In this document: positions 46,556 to 55,637 of the stretch, piece by piece
How positions within the stretch are numbered: position 1 is the first letter of the stretch
How the letters are laid out: the number at the start of each line of letters is the position of its first letter
From: CAVPDG01 sp963702535
GTDB lineage: Bacteria; Chloroflexota; Anaerolineae; Anaerolineales; UBA4823
Direction: 5' to 3'
Assembly (NCBI GenBank): GCA_963702535.1
Contig: CAVPDG010000004.1
Coordinates: 248,001-312,000 of the forward strand
DNA length: 64,000 nucleotides
The notes under the pieces: model-generated
Database searches by the model: none
What the model was told of the DNA's origin: nothing
Seen by the model: only the letters and a program-made list of their open reading frames with translations
Program-made: the position numbers and the translations under genes

Positions 46556-47662
46556 CTACTTCATCACCAGCTTGCCCCGCAGGCGGGCATACATGGCGTA
46601 ATCGATCGGCGTGCGGCGGGCGATGTAATCCTGGGTGCGGGTGGCGCAGGCCGCGGCGCTCCAGGATGGCGTCTGTGACGCGGATGGAGAAGGCATCCGA
46701 GCCGGCGCCGGAGCCGAAGGAGACCATGAAGATGCGGTCGCCTGGTTCGGCGATGTCCAGGATGGCGGTCAGACCGATGATGGCGGCGCCGGCATAGGTG
46801 TTGCCGATGACCGGCACCAGCAGCCCGGTGGCAATCTGCTCGTCGGTGAAGCCGAGCTGGGCGCCGACGCGCTGCGGGAACTTGGTGTTGGGCTGGTGGA
46901 AGACGGCGAACCGGTAATCGGCAGCAGTCGTGTGCGTGGCTCGCAGCATGGCTTCGGCAGCCTCGGTGATATGCTTGAAGTAAGCCGGCTCGCCGGTGAA
47001 GCGCTGCCCGTGCTCGGGGTACTTGGCATAGGCGCGGCGCCAGAAATCGGGCGTGTCGGTGACGTAGGAGTAGGTGCTCTCGATGACCGCCAGCGAATTC
47101 TTCTGCCGGACCGAGGATGAAAGCCGCCCCGCCTGCGCCGGCGGTGTATTCCAGGGCGTCGCCCGGGCGTCCCTGGGCGGTGTCCATGCCGATCGCCAGG
47201 GCATAGTCCGCCATGCTCGAGCCGACAAAGCCGATGGCTGCCACCATGGCTTCGGTGCCAGCTTTGCAGGCGAACTGCCAGTCGGCAGCCTGGACGTTGG
47301 GCACCGCGCCGATGGCCTCGGCAACGATGGTGGAGGTGGGCTTGACGGCGTAGGGGTGCGACTCGGAGCCGACCCAAACGGCGCGGATCTGGGTGGGGGC
47401 AACGCCGGCGCGGTTCAGGGCGTTGCGCGCCGCTTCGATCGACATGGTGGCGACATCCTCGTCCAAGCCGGGGACGGCTTTTTCTTTGATGGGCAGGGCG
47501 CCCTGGCTTTCGGTCCACACACGCGGCGACCTCGCTGGCGGGCAGGCGGTAGCGCGGCACGTACGCGCCGTAACCGGCGATGCCCACCGGGCGGGAGGGC
47601 TTGAGCAGGATGCTTTCTGGGGCTTCTTCGTTCAAGAGTTGTGGGTTGGTTTCAGTCATCAT
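46556..47662 (-). CDS. hydroxymethylglutaryl-CoA synthase, archaeal type (three frameshifts)
   Basis: About 365 residues from ATG 47662 (MMTETNPQLLNEEAPESILL). It condenses acetyl-CoA with acetoacetyl-CoA to HMG-CoA. Visible motifs: VGIAGYGAYVPRYRL; catalytic Cys in ADWQFACKAGTEAMVAAIGF; MDTAQGRPGDALEYTAGAGG; catalytic His in FAVFHQPNTKFPQRVGAQLG; VIGNTYAGAAIIGL; and the end YAMYARLRGKLVMK. Shifts near 47525, 47100 and 46650 sit in GC-rich runs. This ACKAGT form is the archaeal branch of the family. It has its own consensus promoter upstream. Confidence 0.92.
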
Positions 47663-47670
47663 TAACCTTT

Positions 47671-47721
47671 ATCATAACAGGACAACGAAATATTGTCAAT
47701 ATATTGTATACTAATTGTATA
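47671..47721 (-). promoter_or_regulatory. promoter before the HMG-CoA synthase gene, with upstream direct repeats
   Basis: On the minus strand TTGACA (47699-47694), a 17-bp spacer and TATGAT (47676-47671) form a near-perfect sigma-70 promoter 9 bases before the start codon. Upstream are two ATTGTATA direct repeats (forward-strand 47703-47710 and 47714-47721), 11 bases apart, within an AT-rich tract. Confidence 0.85.
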
Positions 47722-47725
47722 TATA

Positions 47726-49033
47726 TTAAGGCTGCTGTTTTTGCTCAGCCTGCCATGATCGCAAGATCTCTTCCGCGCGGTCGATGCGCACTACCTTCTC
47801 CGCTACCAATTGGCTGGCGAGGCGCTCGACCTCGCGCGCCGCGCGCCCCGGCGGCGATAGCCACCTGGCGGGCGTGCAGGCTCATGTGGCCGCGCTGGAT
47901 GCCCTCGGTTGCCAGGGCGCGCAGGGCTGCCAGGTTCTGCGCCAAGCCCGACCGACGACGATGATCTCTGCCAGCTCCGCCGCGCTCTGCACGTCCAGCA
48001 GGCGCAGGGCGGCGCGGGCGGTGGGGTGGACGCGTGTCGCTCCGCCCACGATGCCTACCGCCAGGGGCATTTCCAGCGCGCCGACCAGGTTGCCCTGCGC
48101 GTCGCTGCCCCAGGTGCTCAACGAGGTGTAGCGACCGTTGCGGGCGGCATAGGCATGGGCGCCGGCTTCGACGGCGCGCCAGTCGTTGCCGGTGGCGATA
48201 ACCACCGCATCCACGCCGTTCATGATGCCTTTATTGTGCGTGGCGGCGCGGTAGGGGTCTGCTGCGGCGAAAGCCCAGGCGTCGATAATGCCGTCGCGCA
48301 CTTCTTCAGCGCGGAACTCGCTGAAAGCCAGCTCGGCAAGCGGGATGGTGCAGCGCGCCCGCGCCAGGCGGCGGTCTGCCAGGTTGGAGAGGATGCGCAG
48401 GTGAACCCGCCCGCCCGTCAGGCTCTCGACCAGCGGGGCGAGCCGCTCGCAAGCGGTGTTGACGGCGTTGGCGCCCATCGCATCGCGCACATCATAGATC
48501 AGGTGCAGCACCAGGAACGGTCCGATGGGCGATTCGGCGATCTGGCGCACCTCGAGATCGCGCGGACCTCCGCCCAGCCCGGTCAGGACGGGATCGATTT
48601 TAGCCGCCTCCGCCAGCAGTAGCGCCTTATTCTCGAGCAGTGCGAAGCGGGCAGCCGGCAGATCGGCAAGCTCCAGCACCTGCATCTGACCGATCATCTC
48701 GGGCGAGGTGGTGTGGGCTGTGAATCCCCCGCCGGCGCGTGCCAGCTTTGCCATAAAGGAGGCGCCGGCTACGACGGATGGCTCTTCGATCGCCATCGGC
48801 ACCAGCCGCTCGCGGCCATTGACGACAAAGTTCAGAGCGACGCCGAGCGGCAAAGCATGCACACCGATGGCGTTCTCGATCATCTGGTCAGCCTGTTCGG
48901 CGCTCAACCCGGCTTCTCCGCTCAAGGCAGCCAGGTCTTCCTGCGCCAGGCGGTCAGCCAGCCGGAGCAGGCGCTCTTCAAGGGGCAGGTTGTAAAAGCC
49001 GGGCAAGCGCGAACTGGTTGTCTCTTCCTTCAT
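47726..49033 (-). CDS. mvaA: hydroxymethylglutaryl-CoA reductase, class II (one frameshift)
   Basis: About 435 residues from ATG 49033, behind AGGGATG. It reduces HMG-CoA to mevalonate. Class II features: ADQMIENAIGVHALPLGVAL (catalytic Glu), THNKGIMNGVDAVVIATGND (catalytic Lys), VRDAMGANAVNTACERLAPL (Asp and D-x-M-G-x-N), and GHMSLHARQVAIAAGA (catalytic His). A frameshift near 47950 precedes GLAQNLAALRALATEG. The natural end is EEILRSWQAEQKQQP with TAA at 47726. A bacterial-type reductase next to an archaeal-type synthase is notable. First gene of the minus-strand set. Confidence 0.93.
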
Positions 49034-49331
49034 GGTTCATCCCTGTGACAGGTTTACGAGCAGCGAAGCGATCTTGGAAAGCAAAGCGCAGCTCACACAG
49101 CGCCTTGTTTCCCGGTGTGCATACCGCACGCCATAAGAATGCGATCTGACTCACCAAGCTTATTTTTACGCTGGTGGGTCTGGCAAAAACTATCAGGTTT
49201 AGTGGCAACCTGGTTAGCATGCGCTGCTGATCCAATTTCAATCAAGCTCACGCGCCCAGAATAGAGCCAGGGTGGGGTTGCTCGCCAAAGGCGACTAATC
49301 TGGGGTAAAATTAGGCGTCGGTAAGGTCATT
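49034..49331. other. divergent intergenic region, no gene recognised
   Basis: About 300 bases between mvaA and the histidine kinase gene. It must contain both promoters, but I see no consensus pair. The kinase start has GGTAAGGTCATT before the ATG, and mvaA has CAGGGATGAACC. Confidence 0.4.
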
Positions 49332-51008
49332 ATGGCGACGCTAACCCGTGAGCAACTCGAAGAACGGCTGGCAGCCTTGCACGAGGTCAGCCTGGAGCTG
49401 GTGCGCGACCTGTCCCTTGAGGTGGTGCTGGAGCGCATTGCCGAGTTGGCGCGCCAGCAGGCGAACGCAGCTTACGCCGCGCTGGGCGTGGTGGACGCCA
49501 ATGGCGACCTGGTCAAGTTCATCCCGGTGGGGATGTCTCCCGAGGATGTGCGCCGCGCCGGCTCGCCGCCCATCGGCAAGGGCATGATCGGCGCCATCGG
49601 CAACGCGCGCAGCACGATCCGCGTTGCGGATATCCGCGACGACGAGCGCGCGGAGGGTTTCCCAACCGGTCACCCGCAGATGAGCTCCTTTCTCGGTGTG
49701 CCGATCATGCTCGGCGACAGCCTCTTGGGGCAGATCTACCTGACCAATAAGCTCGGCGGGAGCGAGTTCACCGAAGCCGACGAGCGCGTGATCCAAACCC
49801 TGGCGGCATACGCCGCAGTGGCGATCAAGAATGCCCGCTTTTACGAAGACCTGCTTTCCCGGGACGAAACCCTGCGCCAGATTAACACTGATCTGGCGTT
49901 AGTCAATGACCTGGCAGTGACGCTCGCCAGCTCGCTGGACGTGGACGAAATCCTGGAGCGCACCCTGACACGCGTCATGGCATACCTGGGTGTCGGCGCC
50001 GGAGAGATCTTCCTGCGCGAAGAGAGCGAGAAAGAGCTGCAGATGGCGCTGCACCGCGGCGAGTTCCCGGATGCCTTCCTGACCCGGGATAACTTCCGCA
50101 TGGGCGAGGGGTTCATCGGGCTGGTGGCGGAGATCGGCAAGCCGCTGACCACCACAGACCTTTCTGGCGATGTGCGCTACCTGCGCCCGGCGGTGGTCTC
50201 TGCGGGATTCCGTTCCATGGCTTGCATTCCCTTGACAGCCGGTGGAGCGGTGGTGGGTGTGATGAGCCTGGCAAGCCGCAACGAGCGGCGCTTCGAAGAA
50301 CGCGAGCTCAATTTGCTGACCGCCATCGGTAGCTGGGCGGGGATCACCATCGAGAACGCCCGCCTGCACCGCCAGGCAGGTCGCCTGGCCGTTCTGGAAG
50401 AGCGCGAGCGCATCGGCATGGACCTGCACGATGGCATCATCCAGTCGATCTACGCCGTAGGGCTGGCGTTGGAATTCGCCCGCGTGGCGCTGGAGGAAGA
50501 TCCACACCAGGCACGCTTGAAGCTTGAGCAGGGGATTGATGGCTTGAATTCCGCTATCCGCGATATCCGCACATACATCCTCGACCTGCGCCCGCGCCAA
50601 TTCCACGGCGGCGACCTGATGGGCGGGCTGCGCCGGCTGGTCGAGGAGTACCGCGCCAACACCCAGGCCGAGGCGACCCTGATGGGTCCCAAGGATGACC
50701 TGATCGATTTACCTCAGGCGCATGCCATGGCGCTTTTCCACATCTGTCAGGAGGCGCTGGCAAACACTGCCAAGCACTCCCAGGCGCGCCGCGTGGATGT
50801 GCGCCTGTGGACGACGCGCGACCGCGTCCTGCTTGAGGTGGCGGACAACGGACTCGGCTTCGATCTGCGCAAGATGAGCGTCACTATCGGGCATGGCTTA
50901 TCCAACATGCACGTGCGCGCTCGCAAGGTGCGCGGCGATGTGGAGATCACCTCCGCCCCGGGTGAAGGCACTACCGTCCTCGCCTGGGTGCCGCGTCGCG
51001 AAGATTAA
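49332..51008 (+). CDS. GAF-GAF sensor histidine kinase (NarL-type, HisKA_3)
   Basis: 558 residues, no breaks, no membrane segment, so cytoplasmic. Two GAF domains cover about residues 20-165 (AYAALGVVDANGDLVKFIPV, FLGVPIMLGDSLLGQIYLTN) and 190-340 (GEGFIGLVAEIGKPLTTTDL, SMACIPLTAGGAVVGVMSLA). The dimerisation/phosphoacceptor box is ERIGMDLHDGIIQSIYAVGL (His about 363). The ATPase part has HICQEALANTAKHSQARRVD and EVADNGLGFDL ... GLSNMHVRARKV. GAF domains of this class may bind haem (DevS-like) or cyclic nucleotides. No response regulator gene is adjacent, so the partner is elsewhere. Confidence 0.92.
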   Translation: MATLTREQLEERLAALHEVSLELVRDLSLEVVLERIAELARQQANAAYAALGVVDANGDLVKFIPVGMSPEDVRRAGSPPIGKGMIGAIGNARSTIRVADIRDDERAEGFPTGHPQMSSFLGVPIMLGDSLLGQIYLTNKLGGSEFTEADERVIQTLAAYAAVAIKNARFYEDLLSRDETLRQINTDLALVNDLAVTLASSLDVDEILERTLTRVMAYLGVGAGEIFLREESEKELQMALHRGEFPDAFLTRDNFRMGEGFIGLVAEIGKPLTTTDLSGDVRYLRPAVVSAGFRSMACIPLTAGGAVVGVMSLASRNERRFEERELNLLTAIGSWAGITIENARLHRQAGRLAVLEERERIGMDLHDGIIQSIYAVGLALEFARVALEEDPHQARLKLEQGIDGLNSAIRDIRTYILDLRPRQFHGGDLMGGLRRLVEEYRANTQAEATLMGPKDDLIDLPQAHAMALFHICQEALANTAKHSQARRVDVRLWTTRDRVLLEVADNGLGFDLRKMSVTIGHGLSNMHVRARKVRGDVEITSAPGEGTTVLAWVPRRED

Positions 51009-51036
51009 CCCGGCGCTGATCGGGTTGGGATCTTCC

Positions 51037-51857
51037 ATGGATTTGATTTCCAGCCGCAACAACCCCAAAATCAAACAAGTGCGCTCTCTAAAGGAACGCA
51101 AAGCGCGGCTGGCAAGCGGGCTGGCTGTGGTGGAGGGCATCTTCCCCGTGGGAGAGGCGGTGGCTGCGGCGCAGGCAGGCAGGATCAGCATCGACTCCAT
51201 TTTTTACGCCCCGCAATTGCTGAAGAGTGTATTCGCCAGCGGGCTGGTGACCGGGCAGGCTGCCCAGGGGGTGCCGTGTTTTGCTACCAGCGAAGAGGTT
51301 TTTGCCTCCATCGCCGATAAAGACAATCCGCAGGGCATCCTTGCTCTCGTCAAGCCGGTCTCGCACAGACTGGAAGCGCTCAATCCGCAGAATGCTCCCT
51401 GGTGCGTGGCGCTCGTCTCGCCGCAGGACCCGGGCAATGTCGGCACGGTGCTGCGCACGCTGGATGCGGTGGGCGCCGATTGCCTGCTCCTGTTGGAGAG
51501 CGGGCTCGATGCTTACCAGCCCGGCGTGGTGCGCGCCAGCATGGGCATGGTCTTCTGGAAGCCGGTTGTCAACGCCTCCTTCACGGAATTCGCCTCCTGG
51601 AGGCGCGGGCATGGCTATCGTCTGTACGGCACATCGGCGCACGCGGAGGAGGACTACCGGCGGGTGGCTTACCGGAAACCTTGTATCCTGCTCCTGGGCA
51701 GCGAGCGGGAAGGATTGACCGCCGACCAGCGCCAAGACTGCGACATCTTGATCAGCCTGCCGATGGCAGGGCGGGCTACGTCGCTCAACCTGGCTGTCGC
51801 CGCGGGGGTGCTGCTTATGAGATGCGGAATGAGCTGGGTGATTCTCCGGCTGAATAG
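51037..51857 (+). CDS. SpoU/TrmH-family RNA 2'-O-methyltransferase (one frameshift)
   Basis: About 273 residues from ATG 51037. N-terminal RNA-binding domain: MDLISSRNNPKIKQVRSLKE, LASGLAVVEGIFPVGEAVAA. SPOUT domain with the trefoil-knot motifs: SPQDPGNVGTVLRTLDAVGA (motif 1), ILLLGSEREGLTADQRQDCD (motif 2), LISLPMAGRATSLNLAVAAG (motif 3). This is the RlmB/TsnR-like group that methylates 23S rRNA or tRNA riboses. A frameshift near 51815 replaces the natural end YEMRNELGDSPAE. Likely co-transcribed with the kinase, 28 bases upstream. Confidence 0.9.
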
Positions 51858-51911
51858 CCCCATTGATCCGGATTTGGATCGCCGGTGTATTCAAATAGGT
51901 TTTGTCCATCC

Positions 51912-52296
51912 TTACCAGATGGTTTCCAGGGCATATTGCCGGATATTTTCATCCCTTGTGATCAGAGGCAATGATTCTACCTGGCATTGAGCGATCAACA
52001 TGCGGTCAAAGGGATCGCTGTGGTAGGGAGGTAATTCAAAAACCCGTGCTGCATGGCTGATCTGTACGGAGAGCGGTAGAAAGCGATAGATGCTCATGCG
52101 GCTGAAGATATATCTCGCTGGCGATTCCGGTAAAACCAGCCTGCCTTCTGAAGTTTTAATGGTGATCTCCCATACACTGGCTGGCGATAGATAAATTTCA
52201 TTGCTCCCATCCGCGATAATCTCTTTGGCGCGCAAGGATAAAAGCGGATCCTCAATGTCCCACCAAAGGAAAGTATGTGTCCATCAGCGCTTTCAT
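51912..52296 (-). CDS. vapC: VapC-type PIN-domain toxin (frameshift near the start)
   Basis: The conserved beginning is MKALMDT then THTFLWWDIEDPLLSLRAKE; one extra base near 52278 breaks it. The rest is open: GSNEIYLSPASVWEITIKTS (Glu), PPYHSDPFDRMLIAQCQVES (D-P-F-D-R metal-binding Asp), LITRDENIRQY (Asp). This is the COG3744 PIN subgroup, about 127 residues. ATG overlaps the vapB stop as ATGA. As written the toxin is not translated in one frame, which fits the broken antitoxin. Confidence 0.85.
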
Positions 52297-52514
52297 AGGT
52301 CAAACTCTGAGAGGGGTGTATCGAAGTCAGCATGGATGATCACTATTCCTTTGTTAATCCCGGGTACTCGCGGGCTAGGATCATCCAGCGAAAATGGCAT
52401 CAATCGCGCTACAGGTTTCCCGGCTTTGGCGATCACTATTTCTTAGCCATTAAGCACGCGCTCGATCAGCCTGGAAAAATGGGTTTTTGCCTCGTGAATG
52501 TTGAATACGATCAT
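52293..52514 (-). pseudogene. Phd/YefM-type antitoxin (VapB) with an in-frame stop
   Basis: Start ATG 52514: MIVFNIHEAKTHFSRLIERV, typical of Phd/YefM-type antitoxins, then LNG followed by TAA where the family has Glu (G-E-E-I). Reading on, EIVIAKAGKPVARLMPFSLD and a tail to HADFDTPLSEFDL complete a normal 73-residue protein. The stop arises by a single G-to-T change and is not a homopolymer slip. The antitoxin is thus cut after 23 residues. Confidence 0.75.
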
Positions 52515-52643
52515 TTTACACCTCCGGTATGATTGGAGACTAAGTCCAGGACTAAGGCGAGTATTTTTTCAACAACAGAACACAAGTCTTGCAGAATGAG
52601 CAGGCTTGCGGAGTCTCAATTGTGGTAAAATAATCGGAACATC

Positions 52644-52657
52644 TGAACATATGTTGA
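52644..52657 (+). promoter_or_regulatory. candidate ArsR/SmtB operator
   Basis: TGAACATATGTTGA centres on the perfect palindrome AACATATGTT (52646-52655), 24 bases before the regulator start. SmtB/ArsR-type operators are AT-rich inverted repeats of the same TGAACA-type half-site, so autoregulation is plausible. Confidence 0.6.
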
Positions 52658-52680
52658 AACATTCACGGAGATAGAGCCAA

Positions 52681-52980
52681 ATGAAGCTACCCATCCTCGA
52701 CGAACACACTGCCGCCCACGTGGCGGAACTCTTCCGCGCCTTCAGCGACACCAGCCGGGTGCGCATTCTCTCTGCCATCATCGACCAGGAGTTGAATATC
52801 TCGACCCTGGCTAAGATGGTCGGGCTGACCGAATCGGCAGTCTCTCATCATATGCGCGGTTTGCGCCAGATGCATCTGGTGCAGGCGCGCCGGGATGGCA
52901 AAGAAGTTAATTACTCCGTGATCGACCCGCACATCATTGAGCTCTTCCAACAAGGGGTAAGGCACATCAAGGAAAAATAG
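52681..52980 (+). CDS. ArsR/SmtB-family metal-sensing repressor with alpha-5 site
   Basis: 99 residues. HTH region: NISTLAKMVGLTESAVSHHM then RGLRQMHLVQARRDGKEVNY (recognition helix and wing). The last helix reads VIDPHIIELFQQGVRHIKEK, which matches the DxHx(10)HxxE pattern of the alpha-5 zinc/cobalt sites in SmtB, CzrA and NmtR. No Cys, so it is not an alpha-3 (ArsR/CadC) sensor. The next gene, 62 bases on, encodes a cation P-type ATPase that this repressor probably controls. Confidence 0.9.
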   Translation: MKLPILDEHTAAHVAELFRAFSDTSRVRILSAIIDQELNISTLAKMVGLTESAVSHHMRGLRQMHLVQARRDGKEVNYSVIDPHIIELFQQGVRHIKEK

Positions 52981-53042
52981 GGCGGTCTGGCAAACCTGGC
53001 GATATTGCGCCAGCCATAATTCAACGCGCAACAGAACAGCTT

Positions 53043-55568
53043 ATGAACACCATCCATGTACTTCAAGATACCGGTCACTTTCAAAAACAGGCGGCGCTTT
53101 CAGGCTTGACCGTTGAGCAGGTACTGGAGCGCCGGGCGAAGTACGGGGAGAACCGCCTGCCGGCTGAAAAAACAATCTCAGCCTGGACGATCCTGCTCAA
53201 CCAGCTAAAAAGCCCGCTGGTGTACATCATCCTGGCAGCCGCGGGGATATCCCTGGCGCTGGGCGAGTATGGCGATTTCGCCATCATCATGGTGGTTGTC
53301 GTGATCGATGTGATCCTGGGCTTTGTCCAGGAGTACCAGGCGCAGCGCACCTACGAGGCATTGAAGGGCTTGCTCAAGCCCACCACCACCGTGATCCGTG
53401 ACGGGCAGCGCCAGGAAGTTGAGGTTTGGGAGCTGGTGCCCGGCGACCTGGTGGTGCTCAACGCCGGGGAGAAAGCTCCCGGCGACGGCGAGCTTCTCGA
53501 AGCCACCAAGCTCTCGCTGGATGAAGCCATCCTGACCGGTGAGAGCGAGCCGGTAAACAAACACGCCATCCCGCAGCCGGATGAAGTCGCATCCGGAAAC
53601 GGCGCGGGCGCTCAAACTCAGGTTTTCATGGGCACTACGGTGGTCACCGGGCGGGGGATTTTGCGCGTTACCCGCACCGGCACCCGGACAGAGCTGGGAC
53701 AGATAGCCACCAGCCTGAGCGAGCACGTCGAGGAAGAGACGCCCCTCCAGGTGCGGCTGAAAGCCTTCAGCAAGGTGCTCACCTATATCGTCGTGGCTGC
53801 CACGCTGGTGATCCTGGTTGCCGGATTGCTCATGGGGCGCAACTTCCTGGATATGCTGCGCACCTCGATCATCCTGGCGATCGCGGCTGTGCCCGAGGGA
53901 TTGCTGATTGCTGTGACGGTGATCCTGGTGCTGGGCATGCGCAAGATCCTCAGGCGCAACGGCCTGGTAAAGCGGCTCCTGGCGGTGGAGACGCTGGGCT
54001 CCGTGACTACGATCTGTACGGACAAAACCGGAACGCTGACCGAGGGGCGCATGCGCGTCAACCGCGCCGACCTGGTAGACGAGCAGCGCGCCTGGCAGAC
54101 CATGGTTCTGTGCAACAACCTGGAAGGACCGGTGGACATCGCCCTGTGGGAGTATGCCGAGAAGCTGGCGCCGGGCAGCCCGCAGCAGCTCTTTGACAGC
54201 ACGCAGCGCCTGGGCGAGGAGCTTTTCACCAGCGAGACGAAGTACATGATCACCAGCGTCACCGGCGTGCTTTTTCAAGGCGAGCACACCTTCTTTTTGA
54301 AAGGCGCGCCGGAGATTGTGCTGGAGATGTGTGAGGGTTCCACCGCTCAGCGGGAGCAGCTCCTGGCGCAGGTGGATGATTGGGCAGGGGAGGGGCTGCG
54401 CCTGCTGGGTCTGGCATACCGCTCTGGCGGGCGCATGGAGTGTTACAGCGGGTATACCTGGCTGGGATTGCTCGGCATGGAAGACCCGCTGCGCGAAGGT
54501 GTGGTGGATGCCATCCAGGTAGCAGAGCACGCCGGTATCCGCGTCAAGATGATCACCGGCGATTACCGCCGCACGGCTGAGCGCATCGCCAGCAACACGG
54601 GGCTGCTGCTGGCGGGCGACCAGACCCTGGAAGGCGCTCAAATCGCTCATTTGACGGACACGCAGCTTGAGCAGCAGGTGCAGCATACCGCGGTCTTCTC
54701 GCGTATCCGCCCGCAGGATAAGTTCAGGATCATCCGCGCCTTGCAATCCAACGGTGAGGTCACGGCGATGATCGGCGATGGCGTCAATGACGCCCCGGCG
54801 CTGCAGCGCGCCAATATCGGCGTGGTGGTGGGCAGCGCGACAGATGTGGCAAAAGAGACCGCCGACCTGATCCTACTGGATAACAACTTCCGCACCATCG
54901 TCGCCGCCATCGAGGAAGGGCGGGTGATCTTCGCCAACATCCGCAAGGTGGTCGCTTATGTGCTCTCCAACTCTTTTGCCGAGGTGCTGACCATCTTCGT
55001 AGCCATGTTGTTGGGCTGGCCCCCGCCCCTGGCGGTGGCGCAAATATTATGGATCCACCTGATCTGCGATGGACCGCTGGACATCGTATTGAGCTTCGAG
55101 CCCAAGGAAGCCGGGATCATGGATGAAAAACCGCGCTCCCTCAAAGCGCCGATCCTGACGCGCCTGGGGGCGTCGCTGATCGGCGTGATCAGCATCACCA
55201 GCTCGATCTTTGCCCTGGGGTTGTTTGGCCATTTTTACCAAATGCACAATAATCCGGTGGAGGGGCAGAGCATCGTTTTTGCCAGCTTTGCAATCAACTC
55301 GATCGTTTACATCTTTGCATACCGCAGCATGCGCCTGCCGCTGTATCGCATGAACAAGTTGAGCGCCAACAAACCCCTGATCTGGGCAGTGCTGGCGGGC
55401 TTCCTGACTATCGCAATTGCTTTTCTCGTTCCCGGTCTGCGAGAGCTGCTGGGCATCGTGCCCTTGACCCTGCAAGAGTGGATATGGGTTATCAGCGTGT
55501 CATTCATCTTGTTAGTGTTCGTCGAGACTGGCAAGGCGATCAGCAATCGAGTGCATCCGGATGATTAA
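53043..55568 (+). CDS. cation-transporting P-type ATPase, P2 (calcium-like) type
   Basis: 841 residues, intact. N-terminal cation-ATPase domain (LSGLTVEQVLERRAKYGENR), helices M1-M2, actuator motif LDEAILTGESEPVNK, TM4 motif AAVPEGLLIAVTVILVLGMR (PEGL), phosphorylation site TICTDKTGTLTEGRM, hinge MIGDGVNDAPALQRANIGV, TM5 SNSFAEVLTIFVAMLLG and TM6 IHLICDGPLDIVLSFEP, then four C-terminal helices. PEGL plus the TM5 Glu and TM6 Asp place it in the P2 (Ca2+/Mn2+-like) class rather than the heavy-metal P1B class (no CPC motif, no metal-binding domain). Regulation by the adjacent ArsR protein is inferred. Confidence 0.93.
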   Translation: MNTIHVLQDTGHFQKQAALSGLTVEQVLERRAKYGENRLPAEKTISAWTILLNQLKSPLVYIILAAAGISLALGEYGDFAIIMVVVVIDVILGFVQEYQAQRTYEALKGLLKPTTTVIRDGQRQEVEVWELVPGDLVVLNAGEKAPGDGELLEATKLSLDEAILTGESEPVNKHAIPQPDEVASGNGAGAQTQVFMGTTVVTGRGILRVTRTGTRTELGQIATSLSEHVEEETPLQVRLKAFSKVLTYIVVAATLVILVAGLLMGRNFLDMLRTSIILAIAAVPEGLLIAVTVILVLGMRKILRRNGLVKRLLAVETLGSVTTICTDKTGTLTEGRMRVNRADLVDEQRAWQTMVLCNNLEGPVDIALWEYAEKLAPGSPQQLFDSTQRLGEELFTSETKYMITSVTGVLFQGEHTFFLKGAPEIVLEMCEGSTAQREQLLAQVDDWAGEGLRLLGLAYRSGGRMECYSGYTWLGLLGMEDPLREGVVDAIQVAEHAGIRVKMITGDYRRTAERIASNTGLLLAGDQTLEGAQIAHLTDTQLEQQVQHTAVFSRIRPQDKFRIIRALQSNGEVTAMIGDGVNDAPALQRANIGVVVGSATDVAKETADLILLDNNFRTIVAAIEEGRVIFANIRKVVAYVLSNSFAEVLTIFVAMLLGWPPPLAVAQILWIHLICDGPLDIVLSFEPKEAGIMDEKPRSLKAPILTRLGASLIGVISITSSIFALGLFGHFYQMHNNPVEGQSIVFASFAINSIVYIFAYRSMRLPLYRMNKLSANKPLIWAVLAGFLTIAIAFLVPGLRELLGIVPLTLQEWIWVISVSFILLVFVETGKAISNRVHPDD

Positions 55569-55637
55569 CCGAGTGGCTGATGTGGAAAGGCGGATGTACT
55601 GCATCGAGTTCCGCAAGCCGTAATTTAAGGAGGGCGT

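Noticed and set aside
53205..54746. 513-codon minus-strand frame opposite the P-type ATPase
   Set aside because: Antisense to an intact, well-conserved ATPase; composition is atypical of protein.
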